From Leucaena leucocephala (Eukaryota; Streptophyta; Magnoliopsida; Fabales; Fabaceae): DNA of 64,000 bases. The notes below the pieces were generated by a model that had not been told where the DNA came from, ran no database searches, and worked only from the letters and a program-made list of their open reading frames with translations. Both the position numbers and the translations under genes were made by a program. Where the stretch lies: positions 21,213,568 through 21,277,567 of the forward strand of contig CM073542.1 in NCBI GenBank assembly GCA_037074615.1. Direction: 5' to 3'. This document shows, piece by piece, positions 37,014 through 49,071 of this stretch (the stretch's first letter is position 1; every line of letters starts with the position of its first letter).

Positions 37014-37016
37014 AAC

Positions 37017-40000
37017 TGTCACGTCCCGAAATTTGGACAGTGACCGGCACGTAATATGAATAGTTTCATATTCCGAAAGCCTAAAACCTCAAATACAACA
37101 TTTAAAGATTCCATAACATTTTTTAAAATAAACAGAATCTTTTCTAAGGTCTATGTGGAGCATTTACCTTTTGATCAAAATAACACAAGTACTTAATAAA
37201 GATTAAAATCAATCTTGTTCAAAAACAATGCTTCGGATCTGCGACGAGGCTCTTCACTACTCAGAGGGAGGATTAGGGTCACCTGCACTATCTGAGGCCA
37301 AATAATCTACTCGTGAATAACGTCCCAAAAACATGATTTAAAAGAATGCGTAAATAAACAATGCATAATCATGCTGAAAATGTATTTCATGATATTTCAT
37401 AATTTGATGCAAGCCTTTCTGTAAACGTTTGTATTTCAAGGAAAACAACAATCCAAAATAACCGTTTCAATCAATCAGAAATAACCATTTCAAATCAATT
37501 GTTTAACAACAATCCTTTCAAAACCATAATCTTTCTGTAGGACTTCAACAGAACAAAAATAGACGTGGACACACAGTCCACGAGGGTAAATAACCATCTA
37601 GCAGCTCAAGGCCACTAGCCGTCGCGAGTACAAGACCCACGTAATAATCTGGTGGCTCGAGGCCACAATCCTTCGCGAGTACGAGACCCACGTATATCCG
37701 TCGCGAGTACAAGACCCACGTATATCCGTCGCGAGTACAAGACCCACGTATATCCGTCGCGAGTACAAGACCCACGTATATCCGTCGAGCTCGGGTAACC
37801 AAGGTGCACCAAGGGCTAACAGTACTGCTGTTAGCAACCAGCGTTCTGTATTCCGTCCTAAAACATTTCCATCGTGCGTGGGGTTTATTTCACATGTAAT
37901 AATCTCAACCATTTCAATGCCATAACTGTTGGTAAAAACCACTTTAAATTTCAAAAACCCCAGCATATACATCAAATTACTGTAAAAACGTATGAACTTC
38001 ACAAAAGAATATATTTCATGAATAACATAAGTTTAATGCAACTTTTGCCAAACTCTTTTCAAAAGCTTATTCATTCATTTTCAACATAATCATAATCCCT
38101 TTGTAAACCAATCGAAAGAAAATTATTTCTAACGATTTAAACCATACTTTCGTAAAATTTGCTTTTCGTAATTCATATTTGAAATTCAACATTTGAAATG
38201 ACAATGCATTTGAAAATATAAATTTTAGGGAACGTTATTCACTCACCTGGAATACTTCCCTCACTTACTCTTGCCTTTAGCTTTAGAATATCATTCTCCC
38301 TTTTATGTTCCTAAATTTCTGAAAATAAAGGGTTCCATCAATGATTGCTATTCAACTCTTTTGTATCGAAACTATTTATTTTCAGTCATGAAAATAGGAC
38401 ACTTGCCAACATAAACTTTTCTCTAGCAGATATGACACATGCATCAATAACCAATACTCTAAAAATAACACTCTTTAGTATAACTTTTCAAACTTCATAA
38501 TCCATCAAGAACTGAAATTTCTAGGCAATTAAATTCACCATTCCTCTCAACCTCCATATACCATAAAGAAATATAATTTACCTCTTCTATGACAGGTACT
38601 TTTGATTTATTACTATCACTACAAGTTATTTACATATCTATTAACTTCATAAGACCCAACTTAACTTAATTCTCCTTGTATCAAGAATTCATTGATAGCA
38701 TTACTAACCACATAGATATCACAACAACCTAGGACAAGTTCAAATACATGCTGCTTCGGTAATTGTTCATTCCATCTAAAGATTCTGTTCAGCCAATAGG
38801 TAACACTGACAACATAATACGAACCAGAATAATATCTCAAATCACATAACCAAAGTATCAACCCAAACCTTCAGTAGGCATAAACTAACATAGGGCAATC
38901 CCACACATACTCACATATATATAAATACATAGTTCCAAAATGTTCAAAGTCTCCTTTCCATCTATTTGTTCATATCAGTAGCACTCTCAACAAACATCCA
39001 TACCTATCTACTGCAGTGTCCACCTTTTCTCACAAAATTCCTCCATACAGAATTTATACACACGACATGCAACTTTCCCAAACAGCAATCTCACACATAT
39101 ATAAACATCCATTCATCCTTCTACAACCTTACGGCTGATCAGACAATATCACAACACACATATCCATTTATGTTCACAGCACACGCACAAGTCACAATAT
39201 ACACACAAAAATGCCTCTGTTCCTCCTCTCTCTTCCTTCAGTTCTCATCTTTCTGGTTGAACCCCTGCCAATGCAAATATACATACACATACGCCCGTAG
39301 ACCCAACACAAATCCTTACTAATTCATCACCCAAGACGCCAACAGCCAAACATACATACACAACAGTATTGTATATATGCGATCAAATTCAGCCCCTATC
39401 CCATAACAGAGACCACCCAAGCGCACAGCAGTTGACTCCCAGAACAAAGCAATTTCACACCCATATACATGAACAGCGCATAACATAAGCATATATCTAC
39501 TATCCAAAATCCTTTCCTCACGGCATCAAACACACACATTCAACATAAAGACTCACCCCATAATAATATTTTTTTTTTCAAGAATCCCAGAACAGAGCCA
39601 TCATACTTAATGCTTAAACACACACGCCTTCCACAGCAACAGAAATTCTTCACACCCTTGAACCAACACAAACTACAGGAGACAGAACAATGCATCAAGG
39701 AAACTTACCACACTGATCCAAACTGCGACACTCAGCAATGGCACCCGAGAATAGCTTCAAAATATGAAATTTTCATGGCGACGGCATAGGAGAAGCAACG
39801 GCCACAACTAACTGCAGTAACGCCCTGAACAGCGATGACGAGGAGAGGGAGATTGAACCCACAGATTTGCTACAGTAACCTGGGCGTCTTTTTGGCAATG
39901 ACGCAGAACCTTCACAGAGCGACGGCAACAGCGTTGACATAACCTTACCACAGAAAATTTCCCCAACGTCGACCGCCACACGCACCCGCTATGCCTCCCT

Positions 40001-40448
40001 CGCCTTTCCCCTGATTCTTCTCCTGCCCACCGAATTTAAAAGCAAGAATGGAACTTCCAGGCGAAGGGATAACTCTGGCGACGACAACACGGCGGGAGAT
40101 TGATGGAACATGGCAGAGGATGAATCACACGGCATCAGTGACGTGAAGATCTCCGCTCTGCTCTCGCCGCTTCCTTCCGTCTGCGCCGCTGTGGAGATTC
40201 AGAGAGAAAAAGAGAAGGGCGTACGATTTATGCAGAAAGGGGATAGGGATATTTCAGTAATTTCATGCGCTAAAAAAAAATTAAAACCCCAACTTCAGTA
40301 GCTCTCAAGGTTCGAACACAGCTCAACGCAGATACCCTAGCGCTTTCAGCCACTAAACCACTGCCTCATCTCTGAAATTTCCTGCTATTAATATATATAT
40401 TGCTTGCTACTTTAGTTTTCATATTTACAAATTTCCTGAGCCATTACA
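37017..40448 (-). repeat. Gypsy array LTR 2 (3432 bp)
   Basis: The middle LTR. It is identical to LTR 1 by eye except G for A at 40013, and differs from LTR 3 at six substitutions and one A-run indel. It serves as 3' LTR for one internal region and 5' LTR for the other. Its minisatellite is at 37670-37781. Confidence 0.95.
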
Positions 40449-43400
40449 TTCTTCCCCTCTTAAGAAATTCGGTCCTCCGAATTTGAAAATATACTTACCT
40501 TAGTCCTCGAATAGATGTGGGTACTTAATTCGTATCTCACTCTCCTTTACCCACGTAGCTTCTTCTTCTGAATGAATACACCATAACACTTTCACTTTCT
40601 CTTTAGCATCTTGAACTAAATTAGGTCCTACAATCTGTCTATTACCAACTTCAAACCATCCAATTGAAGATCTACAATGCCTCAAACGGTGCCATTTGAA
40701 TACCTGCTTGATAACTGTTATGATAGGCAAACTCTACTAATGACAAATGCTTATCCCAACTTCTACCGAAATTCATGATACAAGATCTCAACATATCCTT
40801 AACTATTTGGATTATTCTCTCAGATTATTCATCAATCTAAGGATGAGAAACAGTGCTAAGATTCAATCGAGTACCCAAGGCTTTCTAAAATGATTCCCAA
40901 AATCGAGAAGTAAACTGTGACCCTCTATCTGAAATGATAGGTATTGGGAATCTGTGCAATCGCAGAATTTCCTCAATGTAAATCTCAATGTATCTAGCTG
41001 CCCTGTACATCGTCTTCACTGGAAGAAAAATTAGCAGACTTAATCAATCTGTCAACAATCACCCAAATAGAGTCAAAACCTTTAACCGTACGGGCAATCC
41101 AATTATGAAATCTATGGTTATGTTTTCACATTTTTACTCAGGTATTTCCAATTGCTGTAACAGTCCTGCAAGCTTCCGATGTTTCGCTTTAACTTGTTGA
41201 CACACCAAACAACGTGCAACAAAATCCACCACATCATTCTTCATACCATGCCACCAATACAATAGCTTCAAATCGTGGTACATCTGAGTTATACCAGGGT
41301 GAATAGTATAAGCAAAATGATGAGCTTCGTCTAGAATTTGTCTTCTCAACTCTTAGGCTTGTGGCACACAATCCTACCTTCGCACCTCAGAACACCTTCC
41401 TGGTCAAACATAAATTAAATATTACTTCCCTCTAGGATTGAATCTCGCAACTTGCACAACTACGGGCCAAAGTACTGAGTTTCCTTACTCTGCTCACTTA
41501 ACGGGGAACGAGCTTGCAAATGAGCTAAGAACGCTCCTTTATTAATAATTTCAAACACCACTCCCTCTTACTCTACTTTATGAATCTCCTGTACCAACGG
41601 TTTCCTTTCAGCCTTTGCATGCCAAACTACCTATAGACTTTCTGCTTAGAGTATCAGCCACCATATTCGCTATTCTCGAATAGTACAGAATCTTACAATC
41701 ATGGTCCTTTAACAATTCCATCCATCTTCTTTGTCTGAGATCAAATCCTTATGTTCAAAATATACTTGAGACTCTTGGGATCCGTGAAAATTTCACAAGT
41801 TTCACCATACAAATAATGTCTTCAAATCTTAAACAAAAACCACTGCGACCATTTCTAAATCATGAGTTGGATAATTCTGCTCGTATATCTTAAGCTTTCT
41901 AGAGGCATAAGCAATCACTCGGCCATTCTATATTAACACATATCCTAACCCGATTCGGGAAGCATCACAATACACTAGATACCCTCCAACTCCTGAAGGT
42001 AAACTTAACACTGTAGCAGAAGTCAAAGATTCCTCCAACTTCTGAAAACTTTCTTCGTACTTATCATCCCACACGAATTTCACATTCTTAGCTAACCTCA
42101 CCATTGGAGTTGCTATACTAAAAAAAAAATCCTGCACAAAATGGCAATAATATCCTTGCAAGGCCTAAGAAACTTCGAATTCCGATGACCATAGTAGGTC
42201 GCAGCTAACTTTTGACTGCCACAACTTTAATAGGATCAACCTGAATACCATCTTTCTACACCACGTGCCCCAATAAAGTGACCTCAGTCCACCAGAACTC
42301 ATACTTAAAAGGCTTAGTATATTTTATCTTTTACTTGAATCTAACCCTTGCGCATGATAAAACATCAAAACAGTGGTACTTTCAAGTTTCCATACTTCCA
42401 GATTTTCAGATTCCTTCCATGCAAGCAATCATACAAATCGAAGTAACATGAATATACACTTAAATCTACACTTGGCTATAGTTATCAGAATTGTTCCAAT
42501 TCCACGATATAGACTTCTTACTCATAAACTTCCCAAATCATGTCCTAGCTTCAAGTTTAAAACTCAAGCTTCCACATTACCCAACTATCTCAACATTTAG
42601 ACATCTAACTTTCTCAATGACCACACTCATCAAAGTAATTTATACCGTACAACACTTTTAAACTTTATTTTTTTATTTTTTTATTTATTTTGATATTCAC
42701 TAAGCATTAGTTCCCTTTTAAATACACTTACAACGCATGTTTAAGCATTAAAACACAGGTATCTTCAACCCTTTACTTCTTTATTCTAAATTCAAAGGCA
42801 TTAGCATCAATTAGCCAATTGTAATATAAAATACGCAAACAGTGAGTATTTTACATTTTTGAAAGTACTATTCCAATCATTTCTTTAAAACCCCAATAAT
42901 TAACTTCACAACAACAACAACAACAAAAAAATCCCTTCAAAATCCCATCCTAAAGCTTTAATATTTAAAATATGTTGAACACTTCACTTCAAATCTGATA
43001 TCAATAGCTATTTATCCCAAACCATTTAACCTATATTTCGGCCTTAAATAATAAAGGGTAATACATGCTTTATAGCACTAAACAAACATTTAAACACCTT
43101 TATACCCCACACTTGGATTATGTATATAAACAAATTTTATTTCTCTTAGCTTACCAATGCAAGACCTCCTAGAGTTTTGAAAACAGTTCTCAAGCTCGAA
43201 ACTCCTAGCCTTTAACATTCCAAAGTGCTTTCAGGAGAACCCGAAATCATCATAACCAAAACACTAATCATTAACTTGATTTCATCTAACCAAAGCATCA
43301 AATCCACTCAAACAGGTTTATACACCTCTTTTCAATGCCCTCAAACAAAATTCCATAGATTCCTCTCTAGAACAAAAACTTGTGAACTTAGGAAGATCCA

Positions 43401-43901
43401 ACTTAATGCATTATAATAACTTGACTAAAATATTCAGTAACGCTACGGGTTTCTTCACAAGTTTCATGCCTATATAATATAGAAATAACTAGGGACAATG
43501 GATTTGATGGTTTGGCTTTAAATAATATTCTTATAAAGGTCTAAGGGCTAGACTTCCCCACACCTAACTCCTTTATGACCCTATCCTCTCCCTCTATGGG
43601 ACAATTCTCTTTACTGAGCAGAGCCTCAATCCGAAGTCTTATCACTTTTAGAGCTTCTTCCAATATGGTGAACGTCTAGGCGTCATTTAACTATACGCCA
43701 AAAACATAGAAAATATTCAATTTCCAAGGAAAATATGGTTTCAAAATCACAAGAAAACCAAAACACCTTTAAATTTCCCATAGAGATCTTCAGAAATGCC
43801 TCAACTATAGTTATGCCCGGGTTCATAACGATAATTGAGACCCCACCGAAGTATCCCTGCTCCACTTAGCCATAGAAAAACTTTTAGCTCTGATACCAAA
43901 C
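40449..43901 (-). pseudogene. Gypsy internal region 2, copy of region 1
   Basis: Same length (3453 bp) and, by eye, the same sequence as 33564-37016, including every stop and frameshift. Remnants: RNase H 42161-41928, integrase zinc finger 41349-41134, integrase and chromodomain end 40730-40500. The shared lesions show that the defects predate the duplication. Confidence 0.93.
43887..43898 (-). other. Gypsy primer-binding site, copy 2
   Basis: TGGTATCAGAGC on the minus strand, three bases after the end of LTR 3, as in copy 1. Confidence 0.95.
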
Positions 43902-46900
43902 TGTCACGTCCCGAAATTTGGACAGTGACCGGCACGTAATATGAATAGTTTCATATTCCGAAAGCCTAAAACCTCAAATACAACATTTAAAGATTCCATA
44001 ACATTTTTTAAAATAAACAGAATCTTTTCTAAGGTCTATGTGGAGCATTTACCTTTTGATCAAAATAACACAAGTACTTAATAAAGATTAAAATCAATCT
44101 TGTTCAAAAACAATGCTTCGGATCTGCGACGAGGCTCTTCACTACTCAGAGGGAGGATTAGGGTCACCTGCACTATCTGAGGCCAAATAATCTACTCGTG
44201 AATAACGTCCCAAAAACATGATTTAAAAGAATGCGTAAATAAACAATGCATAATCATGCTGAAAATGTATTTCATGATATTTCATAATTTGATGCAAGCC
44301 TTTCTGTAAACGTTTGTATTTCAAGGAAAACAACAATCCAAAATAACCGTTTCAATCAATCAGAAATAACCATTTCAAATCAATTGTTTAACAACAATCC
44401 TTTCAAAACCATAATCTTTCTGTAGGACTTCAACAGAACAAAAATAGACGTGGACACACAGTCCACGAGGGTAAATAACCATCTAGCAGCTCAAGGCCAC
44501 TAGCCGTCGCGAGTACAAGACCCACGTAATAATCTGGTGGCTCGAGGCCACAATCCTTCGCGAGTACGAGACCCACGTATATCCGTCGCGAGTACAAGAC
44601 CCACGTATATCCGTCGCGAGTACAAGACCCACGTATATCCGTCGCGAGTACAAGACCCACGTATATCCGTCGAGCTCGGGTAACCAAGGTGCACCAAGGG
44701 CTAACAGTACTGCTGTTAGCAACCAGCGTTCTGTATTCCGTCCTAAAACATTTCCATCGTGCGTGGGGTTTATTTCACATGTAATAATCTCAACCATTTC
44801 AATGCCATAACTGTTGGTAAAAACCACTTTAAATTTCAAAAACCCCAGCATATACATCAAATTACTGTAAAAACGTATGAACTTCACAAAAGAATATATT
44901 TCATGAATAACATAAGTTTAATGCAACTTTTGCCAAACTCTTTTCAAAAGCTTATTCATTCATTTTCAACATAATCATAATCCCTTTGTAAACCAATCGA
45001 AAGAAAATTATTTCTAACGATTTAAACCATACTTTCGTAAAATTTGCTTTTCGTAATTCATATTTGAAATTCAACATTTGAAATGACAATGCATTTGAAA
45101 ATATAAATTTTAGGGAACGTTATTCACTCACCTGGAATACTTCCCTCACTTACTCTTGCCTTTAGCTTTAGAATATCATTCTCCCTTTTATGTTCCTAAA
45201 TTTCTGAAAATAAAGGGTTCCATCAATGATTGCTATTCAACTCTTTTGTATCGAAACTATTTATTTTCAGTCATGAAAATAGGACACTTGCCAACATAAA
45301 CTTTTCTCTAGCAGATATGACACATGCATCAATAACCAATACTCTAAAAATAACACTCTTTAGTATAACTTTTCAAACTTCATAATCCATCAAGAACTGA
45401 AATTTCTAGGCAATTAAATTCACCATTCCTCTCAACCTCCATATACCATAAAGAAATATAATTTACCTCTTCTATGACAGGTACTTTTGATTTATTACTA
45501 TCACTACAAGTTATTTACATATCTATTAACTTCATAAGACCCAACTTAACTTAATTCTCCTTGTATCAAGAATTCATTGATAGCATTACTAACCACATAG
45601 ATATCACAACAACCTAGGACAAGTTCAAATACATGCTGCTTCGGTAATTGTTCATTCCATCTAAAGATTCTGTTCAGCCAATAGGTAACACTGACAACAT
45701 AATACGAACCAGAATAATATCTCAAATCACATAACCAAAGTATCAACCCAAACCTTCAGTAGGCATAAACTAACATAGGGCAATCCCACACATACTCACA
45801 CATATATAAATACATAGTTCCAAAATGTTCAAAGTCTCCTTTCCATCTATTTGTTCATATCAGTAGCACCCTCAACAAACATCCATACCTATCTACTGCA
45901 GTGTCCACCTTTTCTCACAAAATTCCTCCATACAGAATTTATACACACGACATGCAACTTTCCCAAACAGCAATCTCACACATATATAAACATCCATTCA
46001 TCCTTCTACAACCTTACGGCTGATCAGACAATATCACAACACACATATCCATTTATGTTCACAGCACACGCACAAGTCACAATATACACACAAAAATGCC
46101 TCTGTTCCTCCTCTCTCTTCCTTCAGTTCTCATCTTTCTGGTTGAACCCCTGCCAATGCAAATATACATACACATACGCCCGTAGACCCAACACAAATCC
46201 TTACTAATTCATCACCCAAGACGCCAACAGCCAAACATACATACACAACAGTATTGTATATATGCGATCAAATTCAGCCCCTATCCCATAACAGAGACCA
46301 CCCAAGCGCACAACAGTTGACTCCCAGAACAAAGCAATTTCACACCCATATACATGAACAGCGCATAACATAAGCATATATCTACTATCCAAAATCCTTT
46401 CCTCACGGCATCAAACACACACATTCAACATAAAGACTCACCCCATAATAATATTTTTTTTTTCAAGAATCCCAGAACAGAGCCATCATACTTAATGCTT
46501 AAACACACACGCCTTCCACAGCAACAGAAATTCTTCACACCCTTGAACCAACACAAACTACAGGAGACAGAACAATGCATCAAGGAAACTTACCACACTG
46601 ATCCAAACTGTGACACTCAGCAATGGCACCCGAGAATAGCTTCAAAATATGAAATTTTCATGGCGACGGCATAGGAGAAGCAACGGCCACAACTAACTGC
46701 AGTAACGCCCTGAACAGCGATGACGAGGAGAGGGAGATTGAACCCACAGATTTGCTATAGTAACCTGGGCGTCTTTTTGGCAATGACGCAGAACCTTCAC
46801 AGAGCGACGGCAACAGCGTTGACATAACCTTACCACAGAAAATTTCCCCAACGTCGACCGCCACACGCACCCGCTATGCCTCCCTCGCCTTTCCCCTGAT

Positions 46901-47334
46901 TCTTCTCCTGCCCACCGAATTTAAAAGCAAGAATGGAACTTCCAGGCGAAGGGACAACTCTGGCGACGACAACACGGCGGGAGATTGATGGAACATGGCA
47001 GAGGATGAATCACACGGCATCAGTGACGTGAAGATCTCCGCTCTGCTCTCGCCGCTTCCTTCCGTCTGCGCCGCTGTGGAGATTCAGAGAGAAAAAGAGA
47101 AGGGCGTACGATTTATGCAGAAAGGGGATAGGGATATTTCAGTAATTTCATGCGCTAAAAAAAAAATTAAAACCCCAACTTCAGTAGCTCTCAAGGTTCG
47201 AACACAGCTCAACGCAGATACCCTAGCGCTTTCAGCCACTAAACCACTGCCTCATCTCTGAAATTTCCTGCTATTAATATATATATTGCTTGCTACTTTA
47301 GTTTTCATATTTACAAATTTCCTGAGCCATTACA
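43902..47334 (-). repeat. Gypsy array LTR 3 (3433 bp)
   Basis: It has one extra A in the run near 47157-47166. It differs from LTR 1 and LTR 2 by C at 45801, C at 45870, A at 46313, T at 46611, T at 46758 and C at 46955. All are transitions and all lie in the right 1.55 kb. The minisatellite is at 44555-44666. Confidence 0.95.
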
Positions 47335-48338
47335 GTTTATGTGGATGACTTGAATATAATTGGAATTCCTGAAGAGCTTCAAAAAGCAGTGGATTGTTTA
47401 AAGAGAGAATTTGAAATGAAAGATCTTGGAAAAACAAAGTTTTGTCTCGGTTTACAAATCGAGCACTTAACAAATGGAGTGTTTCTTCATCAATCAGTTT
47501 ATATTGAAAAAATATTAAAGCAATTTTATATGGATAAAGCACATCCATTAACTACTCCAATGGTTGTGAGATCGCTAATTAAAGAAAAAGATCCTTTTCG
47601 CCCTCAAGAGGAAAATGAAGAACTTCTTGGTCCAGAAGTACCATATCTTGTGCTATAGGGGAACTAATATATCTTACTAATTTAACATGACCTGATATTG
47701 CATTTGCTGTGAATTTATTGGCAAGATTTAGTTCTTCTCCAACAAGAAGACATTGGAATGGAGTTAAACATATATTTCGATACCTTCGAGGGACAATTGA
47801 TATGGGATTATTTTATTCTAATGAATCCGGATCACAATTGATTGGTTATGCAGATGCAGGATTTTTATCAGATCCACATAAAGGTAGATCTCAGACAGGA
47901 TATTTATTTACTTGTGGAGGTACAGCTATATCTTGGAGTTCGATAAAACAAACTTTATCAGCTACCTCATCAAATCATGCAGAAATCATTGCAGTTCATG
48001 AAGCAAGTCGAGAATGTGTTTGGCTAAGGTTAGTAATCCAACATATCCAAAGAATGAGTGGTCTACTTCCAGAACAAGAGATTCCAATAGTATTATATGA
48101 AGATAATACAGCATGCATAGCTCAATTGAAAGGAGGATATATCAAAGGAGATAGAACAAAACATATTTCTCCAAAATTCTTTTTCACTCATGATCTTATG
48201 AAGAATGGTGATATAGATGTTCAGCAAATTCGATCATGTGACAACCTTGCATATTTGTTTACCAAGACACTACCAACTAAGCCATTTGAGAAGTTAGTGT
48301 ATGGTATTGGAATGCGTAGATTCAAAGACATAAATTAA
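47335..48338 (+). pseudogene. pol: Copia pol C-part: RT C-terminus and RNase H, frameshifted
   Basis: It resumes exactly where the RT was cut: VDDLNIIGIPEEL, MKDLGKTKFCLGLQIEH. A small deletion near 47645 (after GPEVPYL) shifts the frame and a TGA (Arg position) lies near 47690. From 47709 the frame is open again: NLLARFSSSPTRRHWNG, GYADAGFLSDPHKGRSQTGY (RNase H aspartate) and VLYEDNTACIAQLKGGYI, ending MRRFKDIN. The RNase H domain itself looks complete. Confidence 0.94.
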
Positions 48339-48540
48339 CAACGTCATCAGAGGGAGTAAACAAGTACTTGATGTACTCTTTATTTTAAGGATTTTGTTTT
48401 TCATTGGGTTTTCTTGAAAAAGTTTTTGATAAAGTAACCTAAATAAATATTGTGTACTCTTTTTCCTTCACTAGATTTTTGTCCCAATGGGTTTTTCCTG
48501 GTAAGGTTTTAATGAGGCATAATATCTGTCATGGATATCC

Positions 48541-48549
48541 AAGGGGGAG
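48541..48549 (+). other. Copia polypurine tract
   Basis: AAGGGGGAG lies immediately before the 3' LTR. Confidence 0.9.
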
Positions 48550-48892
48550 TGTTACAAATATTCTTGCACATGTGGATGTCCATAAAACTTATACCTCTTG
48601 GGATTCCTCTTAGGATTCCTTCTTCCCTTTATGCCATAAAACTATAACTTCCTCAATGAATGACTTGAGAGGAGTTTCTTATGGTTAATGGCATTTTATT
48701 CCTCTTTAATCTTTTGTAACCTTATGTTTAGTCTTTAATGGGTGTGGCCTATAAATAGTGGCTATGTAGAAGGCATTTGGACAAGTGAATATACAAGCAT
48801 ATGAGGAATTCTCTCTTGTCCTTCCATTTCTCTCATCTCAAATTCTTGTCTTGTTATTCTTTCTACTCTCTCACTTTCTTATTTTTATAACA
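48550..48892 (+). repeat. Copia 3' LTR
   Basis: 343 bp, three differences from the 5' LTR, followed by the target-site duplication CCATT (48893-48897). Confidence 0.96.
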
Positions 48893-49071
48893 CCATTAAG
48901 ATTTTAGTCAATATTTAATGATTTTTTTAATGTAGTTTAAATTATTGGATCATTATATCTCTTGTCATCTTTAATTTTATATTTATGAATTATTGAGTTG
49001 AGTTATGATTAAGCATTGATTTTTAATATCCTTAGTTATATTTTATTATTTTAGTGGTAATTAATAAATTG

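Larger units (their letters stand above)
33564..37016 (-). pseudogene. Gypsy internal region 1: 3' half of chromovirus pol, multiple stops
   Basis: Minus-strand remnants in order: end of RT near 35460-35280 (LLGHVV-type and FLGLAGYY-type motifs); RNase H start 35276-35043 (KYEESFQKLEESLTSA, YCDASRIGLGYVLI); diverged RNase H; integrase zinc finger 34464-34249 (HHFAYTIHPG, CLVCQQVKAKHRKLAGLLQ); integrase core about 34240-33850 (SDRGSQFTSRFW) with several stops; then GWFEVGNRQ fused closely to a chromodomain-like end, KVKVLW...EEATWVKE (33845-33615). This order and the terminal chromodomain fit Tekay/Del-type chromoviruses. No gag, protease or RT catalytic core is recognised, so the element cannot be autonomous. 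Confidence 0.88.
30132..47334 (-). mobile_element. Tandem Ty3/gypsy array: LTR-int-LTR-int-LTR
   Basis: Three LTRs (30132-33563, 37017-40448, 43902-47334) alternate with two internal regions (33564-37016, 40449-43901). The repeat period is exactly 6885 bp. A single pair of target-site duplications flanks the whole block. The orientation is minus: the primer-binding site and polypurine tract both read on the minus strand. The structure is what unequal recombination between the two LTRs of one insertion would give. Confidence 0.95.
25178..48892 (+). mobile_element. Ty1/copia retrotransposon with nested Gypsy array
   Basis: The element is bounded by 343-bp LTRs (25178-25520 and 48550-48892) that differ at three positions by eye, and by the 5-bp target-site duplication CCATT. 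Plus-strand gag and pol (protease, integrase, RT, RNase H order, diagnostic of copia) are present but broken. A 17.2-kb Gypsy array plus its 5-bp duplication splits RT; without it the element is about 6.5 kb. The sublineage is not certain. Confidence 0.96.

Noticed and set aside
46995..47261. 88-codon plus frame in LTR 3 (63 codons in LTRs 1 and 2)
   Set aside because: The longer version comes only from one extra A in a homopolymer. The other LTR copies do not preserve it and it shows no motif.
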